Of a DNA stretch of 64,000 nt, positions 15,967 through 25,015 are shown one piece after another. The notes under the pieces were generated by a model. It saw only the letters and a program-made list of their open reading frames with translations. It made no database searches and was not told the DNA's origin. The position numbers and the translations under genes were made by a program. Position 1 is the first letter of the stretch; each line of letters opens with the position of its first letter. This DNA is from Schaalia odontolytica (GTDB lineage: Bacteria > Actinomycetota > Actinomycetes > Actinomycetales > Actinomycetaceae): contig NZ_CP102197.1 in NCBI RefSeq assembly GCF_024584435.1, positions 62,001-126,000 of the forward strand, in the 5' to 3' direction.

Positions 15967-16800
15967 CTACGTCCACGCGCTCCCGTCGGTGTGCCAGCCG
16001 ATGAACGTCCAGGTCACGGGGAGCCGGTAGTCGAGCGTCCAGTGCTCCGCCGCTGCGCCGTCACCGGCCGAATGCGGCGCGCGCACGACGTGATCGGAGG
16101 CGTAGGCATCGAAGAGCCTGGCCTCGCGCGCCGTCAGCTCTTCGGGCCCGGCCAGGCGCCGCAGGTCGGAGCGGGCCTCGTCGAAGGAGGAGAATCGCAT
16201 CGGGCGATACGTCCTCGTCGTTGCATAGACGGGGACCCTGCCCATGGCGGCGAGCGCCCGCCCCACGTCCCGGACGACACGCGGGGACCGCGCGGCACGT
16301 CCCAGGTAGGTGAGCAGTCGCGGGTCGCGGGAGGGCAGGAGACTTGCCGGGACAACGACCGCGGCCTTCGACCGCGCGGCCGAATCGAGCTTGCGCACGC
16401 TGGAAGGCACGTCACCGCTCATCAGGGAACGCGAGGCGAAGGCGACGTCAACGCTGTTGACGCCCAGCCCGGCCGCCTCCCAGTCGTCCTCCCACGCCAG
16501 GAGGTGGGAGGAGACGGGCAGCTTCTCCGTGGCCGCGCGCTCGTCGAGAATGGCCAGCATAGCCTCGGCAAAGTCGCATCCGTGGACGCGGTGCCCGGCG
16601 CGGGCGAGGGGAACGGCGAGCGTGCCCGTTGCGCAGCCCATGTCGAGGACCTCCTCGCCCTCTTCGAGCGCGAGCAGCTCCATGAGCCAGCGCTCGTAGT
16701 CGCCGGTCGCGCCTCGCGTGAACGTCGCGGCCCGCTTGTTCCAATAGGCCTGCGAGTCGCGGTTGATCGCATCCGTCTGTTCGCCGTGCGTGGTCGGCAT
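15967..16800 (-). CDS. Class I SAM-dependent methyltransferase
   Basis: The 277-residue protein has an N-terminal YWNKRAATFTRG helix, then motif I EEVLDMGCATGTLAVPLA and motif II HRVHGCDFAEAMLA, and a final RLPVTWTFIGWHTDG. This combination is seen in small-molecule methyltransferases found beside metal or peptide ABC transporters, but no transporter is adjacent here. The gene is convergent with arfB and divergent from threonine aldolase. AAGGA lies immediately before the ATG. Substrate unknown. Confidence 0.85.
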   Translation of the reverse strand: MPTTHGEQTDAINRDSQAYWNKRAATFTRGATGDYERWLMELLALEEGEEVLDMGCATGTLAVPLARAGHRVHGCDFAEAMLAILDERAATEKLPVSSHLLAWEDDWEAAGLGVNSVDVAFASRSLMSGDVPSSVRKLDSAARSKAAVVVPASLLPSRDPRLLTYLGRAARSPRVVRDVGRALAAMGRVPVYATTRTYRPMRFSSFDEARSDLRRLAGPEELTAREARLFDAYASDHVVRAPHSAGDGAAAEHWTLDYRLPVTWTFIGWHTDGSAWT

Positions 16801-16940
16801 TCCTTAATGCCCTCACTTTCGTGTCGGAAAGCCCGGCAGCTTCGCCCGGCTTACGTCAGGATAGTCCGTGTGCTTGAGCGGCAACAGATGTTCATGATGT
16901 AACGGGAACTATCTGTCCTGCCTCGTGGAATAATGGCCGC

Positions 16941-17990
16941 GTGAATTCTTCCCTCACGCAGCCCAACTTCTCCAGCGACTACCAGGAGGGCGCGCACGCC
17001 CGGGTGCTCGACGCCCTCGTCGCCACCAACATGGAACAATCCAGTGGCTACGGCACCGACGAGCACTGCGAGCGCGCCCGCGACCTGATTCGCGAGGCCT
17101 GCGCCGCCCCCGACGCCGACGTGTACTTCCTGGTGGGCGGCACCCAGACGAACGCGACCGTCATCGACGCGATCCTCCTTCCCTGGCAGGGCGTCATTGC
17201 CCCCAACACCGGCCACATCAACATGCACGAGGCCGGAATCGTTGAGCGTGGCGGCCACAAGATTCTGGACGTTCCCGCCGTTGACGGCAAGATCAACGCA
17301 GCCGACGTTGAGCGCATCTGTTCGGCGTGGGAGGGTGACGGCGCGCGCGACCACATGATCGCCCCCGCCCTCGCCTACATCTCCCAGCCCACCGAGTACG
17401 GAACCCTGTACACGCGCCGCGAACTAGAGGAGCTCTCGCGCGTGTGCCGCGAGCGTGACCTGAAGCTCTTCGTGGACGGCGCCCGCCTGGCCTACGCGCT
17501 GGCTTCCCCGGCCAACGACGTCACGTTGGCCGACCTGGCCAGGCTCACCGACGTGTTCTACATCGGAGGAACCAAGTGCGGCGCCCTCTTCGGCGAGGCG
17601 GTCGTCATCCCGACCCGGGGCTCGATCCGCCAATTCGTCACCCAGATGAAGCAGCACGGGGCGCTCCTGGCCAAGGGGCGTCTCCTCGGCGTCCAGTTCG
17701 AGGCGCTCTTCGAGGACGACCTGTACCTCAGGATCGGTACCCCTGCCGTGGAAGCGACCGCGAGAATCCGCGGCGCCCTGCGGCAGGCGGGCTACGTCGT
17801 GACCATGAATTCGCCGACGAACCTGACCTTCGTGGCCCTCGACCAGGCCGGGCACGAGAGGCTGTCGCGCAAGGTCCGATACGGAATCTGGGAGACGCTG
17901 CCCGACGGGCGCCTGCTCGCCCGTCTCGGCACCTCCTGGGCGACCCCCGACACCGACGTTGCGGCTTTCGAGGAGGCCCTGGCCCGGTAA
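16941..17990 (+). CDS. ltaE: Low-specificity L-threonine aldolase family protein
   Basis: A 349-residue fold-type I PLP enzyme. Visible: NFSSDYQEGAHARVLDAL, the phosphate-binding VGGTQTNATVID, ISQPTEYGTLYT, the cofactor-binding Asp in LFVDGARLAYAL, and the Schiff-base lysine K212 in GGTKCGALFGEA. It should cleave threonine or allo-threonine to glycine and acetaldehyde. The GTG at 16941 has AATAAT six bases upstream and no ribosome site, consistent with a leaderless transcript. Confidence 0.88.
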   Translation: MNSSLTQPNFSSDYQEGAHARVLDALVATNMEQSSGYGTDEHCERARDLIREACAAPDADVYFLVGGTQTNATVIDAILLPWQGVIAPNTGHINMHEAGIVERGGHKILDVPAVDGKINAADVERICSAWEGDGARDHMIAPALAYISQPTEYGTLYTRRELEELSRVCRERDLKLFVDGARLAYALASPANDVTLADLARLTDVFYIGGTKCGALFGEAVVIPTRGSIRQFVTQMKQHGALLAKGRLLGVQFEALFEDDLYLRIGTPAVEATARIRGALRQAGYVVTMNSPTNLTFVALDQAGHERLSRKVRYGIWETLPDGRLLARLGTSWATPDTDVAAFEEALAR

Positions 17991-18044
17991 GGGCGTCACT
18001 CATATCCTCCGCAGGTGGAGTGCGTTGATAACAGGTTCATCATG

Positions 18045-18084
18045 CTGCTACCCTGCTATTGTTTAGCTATCAATCTGCTATTGT
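18045..18084. promoter_or_regulatory. CTGCTA direct repeats before the RelB/YoeB module
   Basis: CTGCTATTGT occurs at 18053-18062 and 18075-18084, 22 bp apart (two helical turns), and CTGCTA also at 18045. They overlap the presumed promoter of the toxin-antitoxin operon, and the last copy touches the ribosome site, so antitoxin autoregulation is likely. Confidence 0.55.
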
Positions 18085-18095
18085 GGAGGTGTTGC

Positions 18096-18353
18096 ATGGC
18101 GACCGCTACGGTGACTGTTCGACTCGACGCTGAGGATAAGGCTGCGATGGAGCGCGCCTGCAAGGAAATGGGGCTCTCGATGAATACCGCGTTCACGATC
18201 TTTGCGAAGAAGGTGGCGCGGGAACAGCGGATTCCCTTCGTTGTGGAGGTTGATGGCTTTTACTCGCGCGCCAACCTCGCTCATCTTGACCGCGGTATCG
18301 CGGAGCTGGAAGCCGGGCGTGGTGTGTCGCGAGGGTTGATCGAGGATGCGTGA
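18096..18353 (+). CDS. RelB/DinJ family antitoxin
   Basis: The ATG at 18096 has GGAGG six bases before it. The 85-residue protein begins with a ribbon-helix-helix domain (TVTVRLDAEDKAAMERACKEMG, LSMNTAFTIFAKKVAREQRIPF) and ends with a flexible toxin-binding tail. It should neutralise the toxin encoded next to it and repress the shared promoter. The stop overlaps the toxin start by 8 bp. Confidence 0.92.
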   Translation: MATATVTVRLDAEDKAAMERACKEMGLSMNTAFTIFAKKVAREQRIPFVVEVDGFYSRANLAHLDRGIAELEAGRGVSRGLIEDA

Positions 18354-18615
18354 CCTCGTCTGGGCCTCCGAGGCCTGGGAGGACTATCTGTGGTGGCAGA
18401 CTCAGGACCGAAAGACCCTGAAGCGCATCAACGCACTACTGCGTGATATTGCCAGGAATGGGCAAGGCGCTGGAATTGGTAAGGCTGAACCGTTGAAGGG
18501 GCGTTACTCGGGGTGGTGGTCGCGTCGTATTGACGGGGCGAATCGTCTTGTCTATCGCGTGCGCGATGATCGAGTCGAGATTGTTTCTTGTCGCACTCAC
18601 GACGGGGATCACTAG
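18346..18615 (+). CDS. yoeB: YoeB/Txe family mRNA interferase toxin
   Basis: An 89-residue RelE-superfamily endoribonuclease: LVWASEAWEDYLWWQTQDRKTLKRIN, the KAEPLKGRYSGWWSRRID segment holding the conserved Glu and Arg, and RLVYRVRDDRVEIVSCRTHDGDH. It cleaves mRNA in the ribosomal A site. In classical YoeB the chain ends HY; here the His is kept but followed by Asp and four more residues, so the C-terminal Tyr of the active site is missing. Activity may be altered. It is coupled to the antitoxin by overlap. Confidence 0.9.
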   Translation: MRDLVWASEAWEDYLWWQTQDRKTLKRINALLRDIARNGQGAGIGKAEPLKGRYSGWWSRRIDGANRLVYRVRDDRVEIVSCRTHDGDH

Positions 18616-18675
18616 CCTGCTCAGCGGAAGCCATCCAGTGGGCGGGCCGGGTAGATCGGGGGAGTGGAGGCGGGT

Positions 18676-18681
18676 TAGCCT
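18676..18681 (+). promoter_or_regulatory. -10 box TAGCCT, leaderless position
   Basis: TAGCCT ends six bases before the ATG at 18688; no ribosome site is present. Confidence 0.5.
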
Positions 18682-18687
18682 GGGAGC

Positions 18688-19410
18688 ATGACGCTCGACG
18701 ACGAGACCAACGAATTCGCTGCCCTGACCGCTTCGCGCCGCTCCACGCGCGCCTTTACGGACCAGGAGATCCCCGCCGAGGTCCTCGACGCGATCCTCGC
18801 CGACGCGACGACCGCGCCCAGCTGGTCCAACACCCGCGCGTTCCGCCTGGCCCTGGCTACCGGCGAGCGCGCCCAGCGCCTGCGCGAACACTACGGGCGC
18901 CTCTTCGACGAGGAGGTTGAGGCGCTCGCCCGCAAGAGCGCGGACCCGGAGGTGCCGGTCCCGCTGCCGGACGGCGACTACCCGGTGCGCAAGCGCTACC
19001 CGGAGGAGGTGCGCCCCGCCCAGATCGAGGTCGCGAAGCGTCTCTACGGGATCTACGGCGTCGAGCGCGGCGACATCGAGGGGCGCAACCGGGTGAACCG
19101 CCGCAACGTCGTGGCCTTCGACGCGCCCGTCATGGGCTTCGTGTTCGTCCACGAGGACATGCTCCCGTGGAGCGCGATGGACGCCGGCCTCATGCTCCAG
19201 ACCCTGTTCCTCTCGGCGAAGTCTCGCGGAGTGGACTCCTGCCCGGTCGGCATCCTGGCCACCTGGCGCGAGCCCGTGGACGCCGAGTTCGAGATTCCCG
19301 AGCACTATCGTTTCATCACTGGTTTCGCGCTCGGTTATGCGGATCCTGAGGCGCCGATCAACGCGATGAAGGCCCCGCGTCCGCCGATCCAGCTCCTTGA
19401 TGGCAAGTGA
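18688..19410 (+). CDS. Nitroreductase family oxidoreductase
   Basis: The 240-residue protein opens with the FMN-binding RRSTRAFTDQEIPAEVLD and ATTAPSWSNTRAF pattern of nitroreductases, and later has DAGLMLQTLFLSAKSRGVDS, VGILA and the C-terminal HYRFITGFALGYAD. It probably forms an FMN homodimer that uses NAD(P)H to reduce nitro or quinone compounds. It stands alone between two toxin-antitoxin modules and appears leaderless. Confidence 0.9.
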   Translation: MTLDDETNEFAALTASRRSTRAFTDQEIPAEVLDAILADATTAPSWSNTRAFRLALATGERAQRLREHYGRLFDEEVEALARKSADPEVPVPLPDGDYPVRKRYPEEVRPAQIEVAKRLYGIYGVERGDIEGRNRVNRRNVVAFDAPVMGFVFVHEDMLPWSAMDAGLMLQTLFLSAKSRGVDSCPVGILATWREPVDAEFEIPEHYRFITGFALGYADPEAPINAMKAPRPPIQLLDGK

Positions 19411-19412
19411 TG

Positions 19413-19676
19413 CTACGAGCGGCAGACCTCGCGGCGGTGTGCGACGCGCACGACGGTCACGACGAGGATGTCGTCTTCGATTGAGTAGATGATCCGGTAG
19501 TCGCCGACGCGGATGCGCCACGCGTTCTCCGTGCTCGCGAGCTTCTTGACACCATCGGGGCGAGGGGAGTGGGCGAGCAATTCGATGGCGTCCAGCAGGC
19601 GGGCGCGCACCGGGCGGTCCAGCTTGCGTACCTGGCGCGCCGCCGCCGATGTGAATTCGACGCGGTACATCGTCAC
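19413..19676 (-). CDS. RelE/ParE family toxin
   Basis: The compact RelE fold (MYRVEFTSAAARQVRKLDRPVRARLL, VKKLASTENAWRIRVGDYRIIYSI, LVVTVVRVAHRREV) identifies a ribosome-dependent mRNase or gyrase-type toxin of 85-87 residues. The frame starts with GTG at 19676, overlapping the antitoxin stop as GTGA; an ATG two codons later is an alternative. It is the second gene of the module. Confidence 0.92.
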   Translation of the reverse strand: MTMYRVEFTSAAARQVRKLDRPVRARLLDAIELLAHSPRPDGVKKLASTENAWRIRVGDYRIIYSIEDDILVVTVVRVAHRREVCRS

Positions 19677-19936
19677 GCGTCGAGTTCAGCGCGCAGGTCG
19701 GCCAGGCTCACGCGCTGCCCGTCGTCGTTGCGTACTGCCTCTCGGAAGGCCGCGAGATCGCGTTCGTCTTCTAGCTCTTCTAGGGCCAACAGGTCGTCGA
19801 CGCCGATCACGATCGCCGTGAGGCGGCCGTTCTTCGTCACTCCGATACGTTCGCCGCCGTAGGAGGCTCGCCCGAGGACGTCGGAGAGGTTTGCGCGCAG
19901 CTCGCGAGTCGACAGCGTCGTAGCAAGTGTGTTCAT
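19673..19936 (-). CDS. Phd/YefM family antitoxin
   Basis: The 87-residue protein begins LSTRELRANLSDVLGRASYGGERIGVTKNGRLTAIVIG, the classic Phd/YefM DNA-binding N-terminus, followed by an acidic, probably unstructured tail that covers the toxin. It is the first gene of the module. A palindrome with TGTACA, the hexamer bound by YefM-type repressors, is just upstream. Confidence 0.93.
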   Translation of the reverse strand: MNTLATTLSTRELRANLSDVLGRASYGGERIGVTKNGRLTAIVIGVDDLLALEELEDERDLAAFREAVRNDDGQRVSLADLRAELDA

Positions 19937-19947
19937 AGTGGCATTTT

Positions 19948-19962
19948 AGTACATTGTGTACA
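19948..19962. promoter_or_regulatory. Phd/YefM-type operator
   Basis: GTACATTGTGTAC (19949-19961) is a perfect 5-3-5 palindrome; together with flanking bases it gives AGTACA and TGTACA. Position and sequence fit autorepression of the Phd/RelE module. Confidence 0.65.
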
Positions 19963-20090
19963 CGTTTGTGTTTGAATGAGCCCTACTGAGCGTGAACAAT
20001 CCCCCACGGGCGTTCCCATCCCCACACGAAGCATCTACGGTGGACAAGAGGCCTCGGCCTACTGAACGTGTTCGCAACCGGAAGGACCCC

Positions 20091-21416
20091 ATGTCTACGA
20101 AGTACCTCTCAGTCGCCTTCGCCTACGTCGGAGTCATCATCGGCGCCGGGCTGGCGAGCGGCCAAGACCTGCTTCAATACTTCCTGTCCTTCGGTTCGAT
20201 CGGCTTTGTTGGAATCGTCGGCGTCGGCCTGCTGAACGTGCTCTTCGGGGGCATCGCCCTGCAGCTCGGCTCCTACTACCGCTCCGACAACCACGACGAG
20301 GTCTTCGAGAGGATCGCTCACCCGGCGCTGCGACGCGTCATCGACGTGGTTCTCGTCTTCTCCGGATTCGCCATGGGCTTCGTGATGCTCGCCGGCGCGG
20401 GCGCGAACCTCGAGCAGCAGTTCGGGATGCCCGCGTGGGCCGGCAGCGTCCTGTGTGCGGTGCTCGTGGTCCTCACGGCCTTCCTGGACTTCGACCGCAT
20501 CATGAAGGTCATCGGCGTGTTCACCCCCATGATCGTCCTCGCCATCACCGTCCTGACGGTCTACGCGCTGGCTCGCCCCCACCCCGGCCTCGCCGAGCTC
20601 GACGCCATCGCCAGCCGCGTCCCCCCGGCCCTGCCGAACCTGTGGCTCTCCACGATCAACTACTTCGCGCTGTGCGTCGTCGGCGGCATCGCCATGGCCT
20701 TCGTCCTGGGCGGCTCGGTGCTGCGCATCGGCGAGGCAAGGCGCGCCGGGCGAGTCGGCGGCATCATCATCGCCCTGGTGGTCGGGGCCGACGCCCTTGC
20801 CCTGTACCTGAACCTGGACCGCGTCTGGGACGTGAACGTCCCGGCCCTGGAGATCGCGCGCTCGATTCACCCGGCCTTCGCCTTCGCCTACACGCTCATC
20901 ATCTTCGCGCTCATCTACAACACCGTGTTCTCCCTGTTCTATTCGACGGCGCGCCGCTTCTCGGGCGGATCAACGACGCGCATGCGCCTGGTCCTCGTGG
21001 GGGTTGTTGCCCTCGGCTATGCGGCCTCGTTCATGGGCTTCAAAAGGCTCGTCGGAGCGATGTACCCGATCATCGGATACCTGGGAATCGCCCTCCTGGG
21101 GGTCCTGGTCTTCGGGTGGATCAGGCAGCGCTCGTCCGTGGCACGCGAGGAGAATCTGCGGCGCAAGCTCATTCGCCTGCTCGTGCGCAAGCACGCCGAC
21201 GAGCTGGAGTACACGGACGAGCACCGCGCCCAGGCGCGCACCCTCGCCCGCGCCTCCGTCGTCAACGGCGTGGAACTGAGGCGGGACGCTGGATCGATCG
21301 CCGAGGAGATCGTCGTCACCCAGGACGATGCGGCGGCCTACGTGAGCGCCGCCCTACCCGTCGACGAGGCCCTGGTCGCCGAGGCCATCCAGGAGGGCGA
21401 CCGGGTGAGCACCTGA
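20091..21416 (+). CDS. YkvI-like membrane transporter-fold protein
   Basis: The ATG at 20091 has GAAGGA six bases upstream. The 441-residue protein has about ten membrane segments, starting YLSVAFAYVGVIIGAGLASGQ, with the glycine-rich broken first helix of the LeuT/APC fold. A cytoplasmic, charged tail of about 90 residues follows (RRKLIRLLVRKHADELEYTDEHR). YkvI-family proteins are uncharacterised; ion-coupled transport is a fold-based guess. The adjacent ogt gene is convergent. Confidence 0.85.
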   Translation: MSTKYLSVAFAYVGVIIGAGLASGQDLLQYFLSFGSIGFVGIVGVGLLNVLFGGIALQLGSYYRSDNHDEVFERIAHPALRRVIDVVLVFSGFAMGFVMLAGAGANLEQQFGMPAWAGSVLCAVLVVLTAFLDFDRIMKVIGVFTPMIVLAITVLTVYALARPHPGLAELDAIASRVPPALPNLWLSTINYFALCVVGGIAMAFVLGGSVLRIGEARRAGRVGGIIIALVVGADALALYLNLDRVWDVNVPALEIARSIHPAFAFAYTLIIFALIYNTVFSLFYSTARRFSGGSTTRMRLVLVGVVALGYAASFMGFKRLVGAMYPIIGYLGIALLGVLVFGWIRQRSSVAREENLRRKLIRLLVRKHADELEYTDEHRAQARTLARASVVNGVELRRDAGSIAEEIVVTQDDAAAYVSAALPVDEALVAEAIQEGDRVST

Positions 21417-21417
21417 G

Positions 21418-22023
21418 TCAGTTCACCGACGAGGCCGTCGCCGCCTCGTGCGCGAGCAGCCAGGCTTTCGCGCTGCCTCCCGCTGCGTAGCCGCTCGGGC
21501 CGTCTGCCGCCACGACCCGGTGGCACGGGCGGATGAGGAGCAGGGGATTGCGCCCGAGTGCGCCGCCGACCGCTTGCGCGGAGGCGGGAACACCTGCCTC
21601 GTGCAGCTGCGCGACGATCTGCCCGTACGTGCGTGTCGCGCCGTAGGGGATAGAGTCCATCGCCTCCCACACGCGCTGTTGAAAGTCGGTGCCCGCACTC
21701 GCGAGGGGGACGGTCGCGGGGGAGGGAGCCTCGCCCGCGAAATAGTCGTCCAGCCACGAGGCAGTCGCCCGAAGAGCGCGCGCATTGGCCTCGTCCCAAC
21801 GGGCCTGCGTGATCGCTATGCCCCGATCCTCGCGCGAGGTCAGATCGCCAGCCAAGCGTGCTGAGGCCTCGTCGATGCCGACGGGGCGACCGAAAAAGCG
21901 CTGCCCGGCCACCCATAATCCAACGAGCGCGCCGCCGCGCGCGGCTAGCGTGAGGCGCCCGATGGGGGAGTCGTAGGTGGCGAGCGCCGGATCAGAACTG
22001 CTCGGGGTGATCTCGGTAGGCAT
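21418..22023 (-). CDS. ogt: Methylated-DNA-protein-cysteine methyltransferase
   Basis: The 201-residue protein has the N-terminal ribonuclease-H-like domain (YDSPIGRLTLAARGGALVGLWV) and the C-terminal DNA-binding domain with FQQRVWEAMDSIPYGATRTYG, the recognition helix SAQAVGGALGRNPL and active site IRPCHRVV (acceptor C167). It repairs O6-alkylguanine by suicidal transfer. CAGTGT six bases before the ATG suggests a leaderless start. Confidence 0.95.
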   Translation of the reverse strand: MPTEITPSSSDPALATYDSPIGRLTLAARGGALVGLWVAGQRFFGRPVGIDEASARLAGDLTSREDRGIAITQARWDEANARALRATASWLDDYFAGEAPSPATVPLASAGTDFQQRVWEAMDSIPYGATRTYGQIVAQLHEAGVPASAQAVGGALGRNPLLLIRPCHRVVAADGPSGYAAGGSAKAWLLAHEAATASSVN

Positions 22024-22165
22024 ACGCCCACACTGTCACGTGGGCGACGAAGCCGCCAGTGGACGGCTCGGCGACCACGGCGCGAGACAAGCGTCGCCCC
22101 TGCCGAATGGGGCCGCCATCCCGTTGGGTCCATGAGATCGACAGGCTCCCCGGCGGCGCCGACAG

Positions 22166-22171
22166 TAAAAT
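22166..22171 (+). promoter_or_regulatory. -10 box TAAAAT, leaderless position
   Basis: TAAAAT ends six bases before the GTG at 22178; no Shine-Dalgarno is present. Confidence 0.6.
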
Positions 22172-22177
22172 CGACCC

Positions 22178-24166
22178 GTGGATCCCCTTTTCATCGCCCT
22201 GTCCGGAATGCTCATCATTGTGGCGTGCCAATTCGTCGCGCCCAAGGTGCGCGTGGCATCCCCCCTGATCCTCCTGGCGGTCGGACTGGCGATCGGTTTC
22301 CTGCCCCAGGTGGGGGCCATCGAAGTCGAGCCGCACATCATCCTGGAGATGGTTCTCCCCCCGCTTCTCTTCTCCGCCGCCGTGCGCATGCCGACGATGG
22401 ACTTTCGCCGCGAGATGCAGGCCGTCGCGATGCTCGCGATCCCCCTCGTCTTCCTCTCGGCATTCGCGGTCGGATTCGTGATTCACTGGCTGGTTCCGGC
22501 CGTCTCCCTGCCGTGGGGGGTGGCCCTGGGCGCGGTCCTGTCCCCAACCGACGCCGTCGCCGTGTCGATCGCGAAACGCAGCGGCGTCTCCCACCGGATC
22601 GTCACGGTGCTTGAGGGGGAGGGGCTTTTCAACGACGCGACGTCCCTCGTGCTCCTGTCGGCCGCGATGAGCGCCGGCCTGGCCGCCGACTCCCACGCCC
22701 TCAACCCGGGCCTCCTGATCGGCAAGGTTGCCCTCGCGCTGGGCATCGCAACGGTCATCGGCCTCGTGGTGGGTGAGCTGGGGGTGCGCGTCCGCTCCTT
22801 CATCAAGGAGCCATCCTCGGACACCGTCTTCTCCTTCGTCATGCCCTTCATCGCCTCGATCCCCGCCGAACACGTCGGAGGTTCCGGCCTGGTCGCTGCG
22901 GTTATCGCCGGGCTGGTCGTCTCCCGCAGGCGCGCGAGCGCCATCTCCGCGACCAACAGGCGCTTCTCGCAGCACAACTGGCAGACGATGACGCTGGTCC
23001 TCGAAGGCGGCATCTTCCTCACGATGGGCCTGCAGGCCTTCGGCATCGTCGAAGAGGCCAGCGCCGTGGGCGGAGGCCTCGGCTTCGCGGCCTTCCTCGC
23101 CGTCGCCCTGGGGGCCCTGATCATGGTGATCCGCGCCCTGTTCATCGCCCTCATGCTGGCATGGCTGGACCACCGCCGTCAGCACCGCCAGCGGCGCTTC
23201 GACGCCGAGGCCGAGCGCATCGACTACTTCGAGCAACGCATGAACGAGGCGTGCGCGGTCGATGGGGACATGCTCGAGGCTCGCAACCTCAGCCCCGAGC
23301 AGTGGGGACTCGCCCTCGAACGCTTCCGCCGTCGGCTATCGCGCCGCGAGCGCCGCAACGCGCTGCGAGCCACGGACCTGGACTATTTTGCCAACGAACC
23401 CCTGGGGCCGCGCGAGGGCAGCGTGATCGTGTGGGCGGGCATGCGCGGGGCCATTACCCTGGCGGCCGCCCAGACGATCTCCTCTCACGCGCCGCTGCGC
23501 GGGTACCTGCTGACCATCGCCCTGTTCATTGCCGCCGGATCCCTCATCATCCAGGGGTTGACCCTGCCGGGAGTGATCCGCGTGGCCAAGCCGCAGATGG
23601 CCTCGGGTGACATCCCCGAGGAGGAGCGTGCGAAGCTCCTGAAGGTCATGGGCTCCGCCCTGGTGGACACCGCCCTCGCTCAGGCGATCCACGAGGTGGA
23701 CGGCCAGACGCTCCTGTCCGCGGGGGTTTCGCGGACGCTGTCGCGGATCGGGCACGCGGTGTCCCATGACGGCGCCAGCGACGGCGATCGGATCGCCCGC
23801 ACCGCCGACCGTGTCCTGAGCGACATCCTCCAGGATGTCGGCGCACCGGAAGGCGAAACGCACGAGGGCTTGCGCCCGCGGTGCGACGACGAGACGGATG
23901 AGACCGTCGGCGAGACGAGAGAAACCGGCGAGCAACACGGCGATCACGCCCGCGGCACCGTCGACATGAGCGGGGAGGACGTCGAGCGTTCCTTCACGCG
24001 CGAGCAGATCCGCGAGCTCGCCCTGGAGGCCATTCACGCCCAGCGCGAGGCGCTGCTGGGAGCACGCGACGCGGGTATCTTCTCTTCCGCTGCGCTGGAG
24101 GATGCGCTCGCGCGCCTGGACTACGAGGAGATCCTCCTGGTGTCCGGGCACGGCCAGGAACACTGA
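22178..24166 (+). CDS. Na+/H+ antiporter, CPA1 family
   Basis: The 662-residue protein has 12 or so membrane segments in the CPA1 arrangement. LSPTDAVAVSIAKRSGVSHRIV carries the ion-binding Asp, and LEGEGLFNDATSLVLL is the second conserved acidic cluster. VWAGMRGAITLAAAQTI belongs to the last helices. A loop of about 80 residues interrupts the second half. The C-terminal cytoplasmic tail of about 190 residues is rich in Glu, Asp and Arg. It exchanges cytoplasmic Na+ for protons in pH and salt homeostasis. Confidence 0.9.
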   Translation: MDPLFIALSGMLIIVACQFVAPKVRVASPLILLAVGLAIGFLPQVGAIEVEPHIILEMVLPPLLFSAAVRMPTMDFRREMQAVAMLAIPLVFLSAFAVGFVIHWLVPAVSLPWGVALGAVLSPTDAVAVSIAKRSGVSHRIVTVLEGEGLFNDATSLVLLSAAMSAGLAADSHALNPGLLIGKVALALGIATVIGLVVGELGVRVRSFIKEPSSDTVFSFVMPFIASIPAEHVGGSGLVAAVIAGLVVSRRRASAISATNRRFSQHNWQTMTLVLEGGIFLTMGLQAFGIVEEASAVGGGLGFAAFLAVALGALIMVIRALFIALMLAWLDHRRQHRQRRFDAEAERIDYFEQRMNEACAVDGDMLEARNLSPEQWGLALERFRRRLSRRERRNALRATDLDYFANEPLGPREGSVIVWAGMRGAITLAAAQTISSHAPLRGYLLTIALFIAAGSLIIQGLTLPGVIRVAKPQMASGDIPEEERAKLLKVMGSALVDTALAQAIHEVDGQTLLSAGVSRTLSRIGHAVSHDGASDGDRIARTADRVLSDILQDVGAPEGETHEGLRPRCDDETDETVGETRETGEQHGDHARGTVDMSGEDVERSFTREQIRELALEAIHAQREALLGARDAGIFSSAALEDALARLDYEEILLVSGHGQEH

Positions 24167-24234
24167 CGCGACGGGGATGCGAGGACCGACAGCGGCGCCG
24201 GGCGCGGTGACGGCCCGGAGGTCGGCGTGCCCGA

Positions 24235-24807
24235 TCAGCCGATGGTCACCCGCGAGAAGTAGGCGGGGTCGTCTGTCGCGGAGTTGAGCGCCTCCTCGAG
24301 GCGCTCGGGGGAGACGAGGCCTTGGCGCGCCAGGACCCGGTAGGTCTGGTCTGCCTCGTGGGTGAGCATGTTCGTCACCGTAAAGCCATTGCGCTCATAG
24401 AACGCCAGGCGACGCACCCGCTGCTGGTAGTTGGGGGCCTCGCGCGTGACGGGCTCGATCTCCAGCAGCTGGGGGATGCCGGGATAGCGTTGAGCGACAT
24501 GCGTGAGGATCCGCGACCCGTAGCCCGCGCCGCGCGTACGTGCGTCGACCGCGAGGAAACCCAGGTAGAACAGGTCGGGGAAGGCGAGGGAGAAGGTGAG
24601 GGCGACGACGCGGTCGGCGCCTGCCTCGCCCGCGGGCAGGGACGCATCCGTCCACGCGTCGAAGGACACCCCGGGCTTGCGGGCGGCTCGCAGGAGATCG
24701 CACATCGTGATCTGTTCCTCGGGCGGGAAGGAACGCTCGTAGATCTGCCGGATCTTGTCGCGAATCGGTCCCTCGTCGGGCACGGGCAGGGAAACGAGGT
24801 CTGTCAT
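24235..24807 (-). CDS. GNAT family N-acetyltransferase
   Basis: The 190-residue product has IYERSFPPEEQI at the N-terminus, the central strand FYLGFLAVDARTRGAGYGSRIL with the acetyl-CoA pyrophosphate loop, and LEIEPVTREAPN and RRLAFYERNGFTVTN as late motifs. No closer assignment is possible. TACAGT (reverse strand of 24814-24819) sits six bases before the ATG and no ribosome site is seen. Confidence 0.85.
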   Translation of the reverse strand: MTDLVSLPVPDEGPIRDKIRQIYERSFPPEEQITMCDLLRAARKPGVSFDAWTDASLPAGEAGADRVVALTFSLAFPDLFYLGFLAVDARTRGAGYGSRILTHVAQRYPGIPQLLEIEPVTREAPNYQQRVRRLAFYERNGFTVTNMLTHEADQTYRVLARQGLVSPERLEEALNSATDDPAYFSRVTIG

Positions 24808-25015
24808 GGGATAACTGTAGCCGCCGGCGTCCTCTGCTCCTGCTCAAGCGGGACGCAGAGCCTCGGTAAGGTTTCGGGCACATCAGGGGATACGGCGGGG
24901 CAGTCAGGGAACAATAGGGGTGCGATCAGGGGTCACTGTGAGAGAGCGCTGTGTTGTGCGCACTGCTCCTCGGCTAGGCTGGCAGGGCACAGAGAAACGC
25001 GAGTAAGGATGAAGC

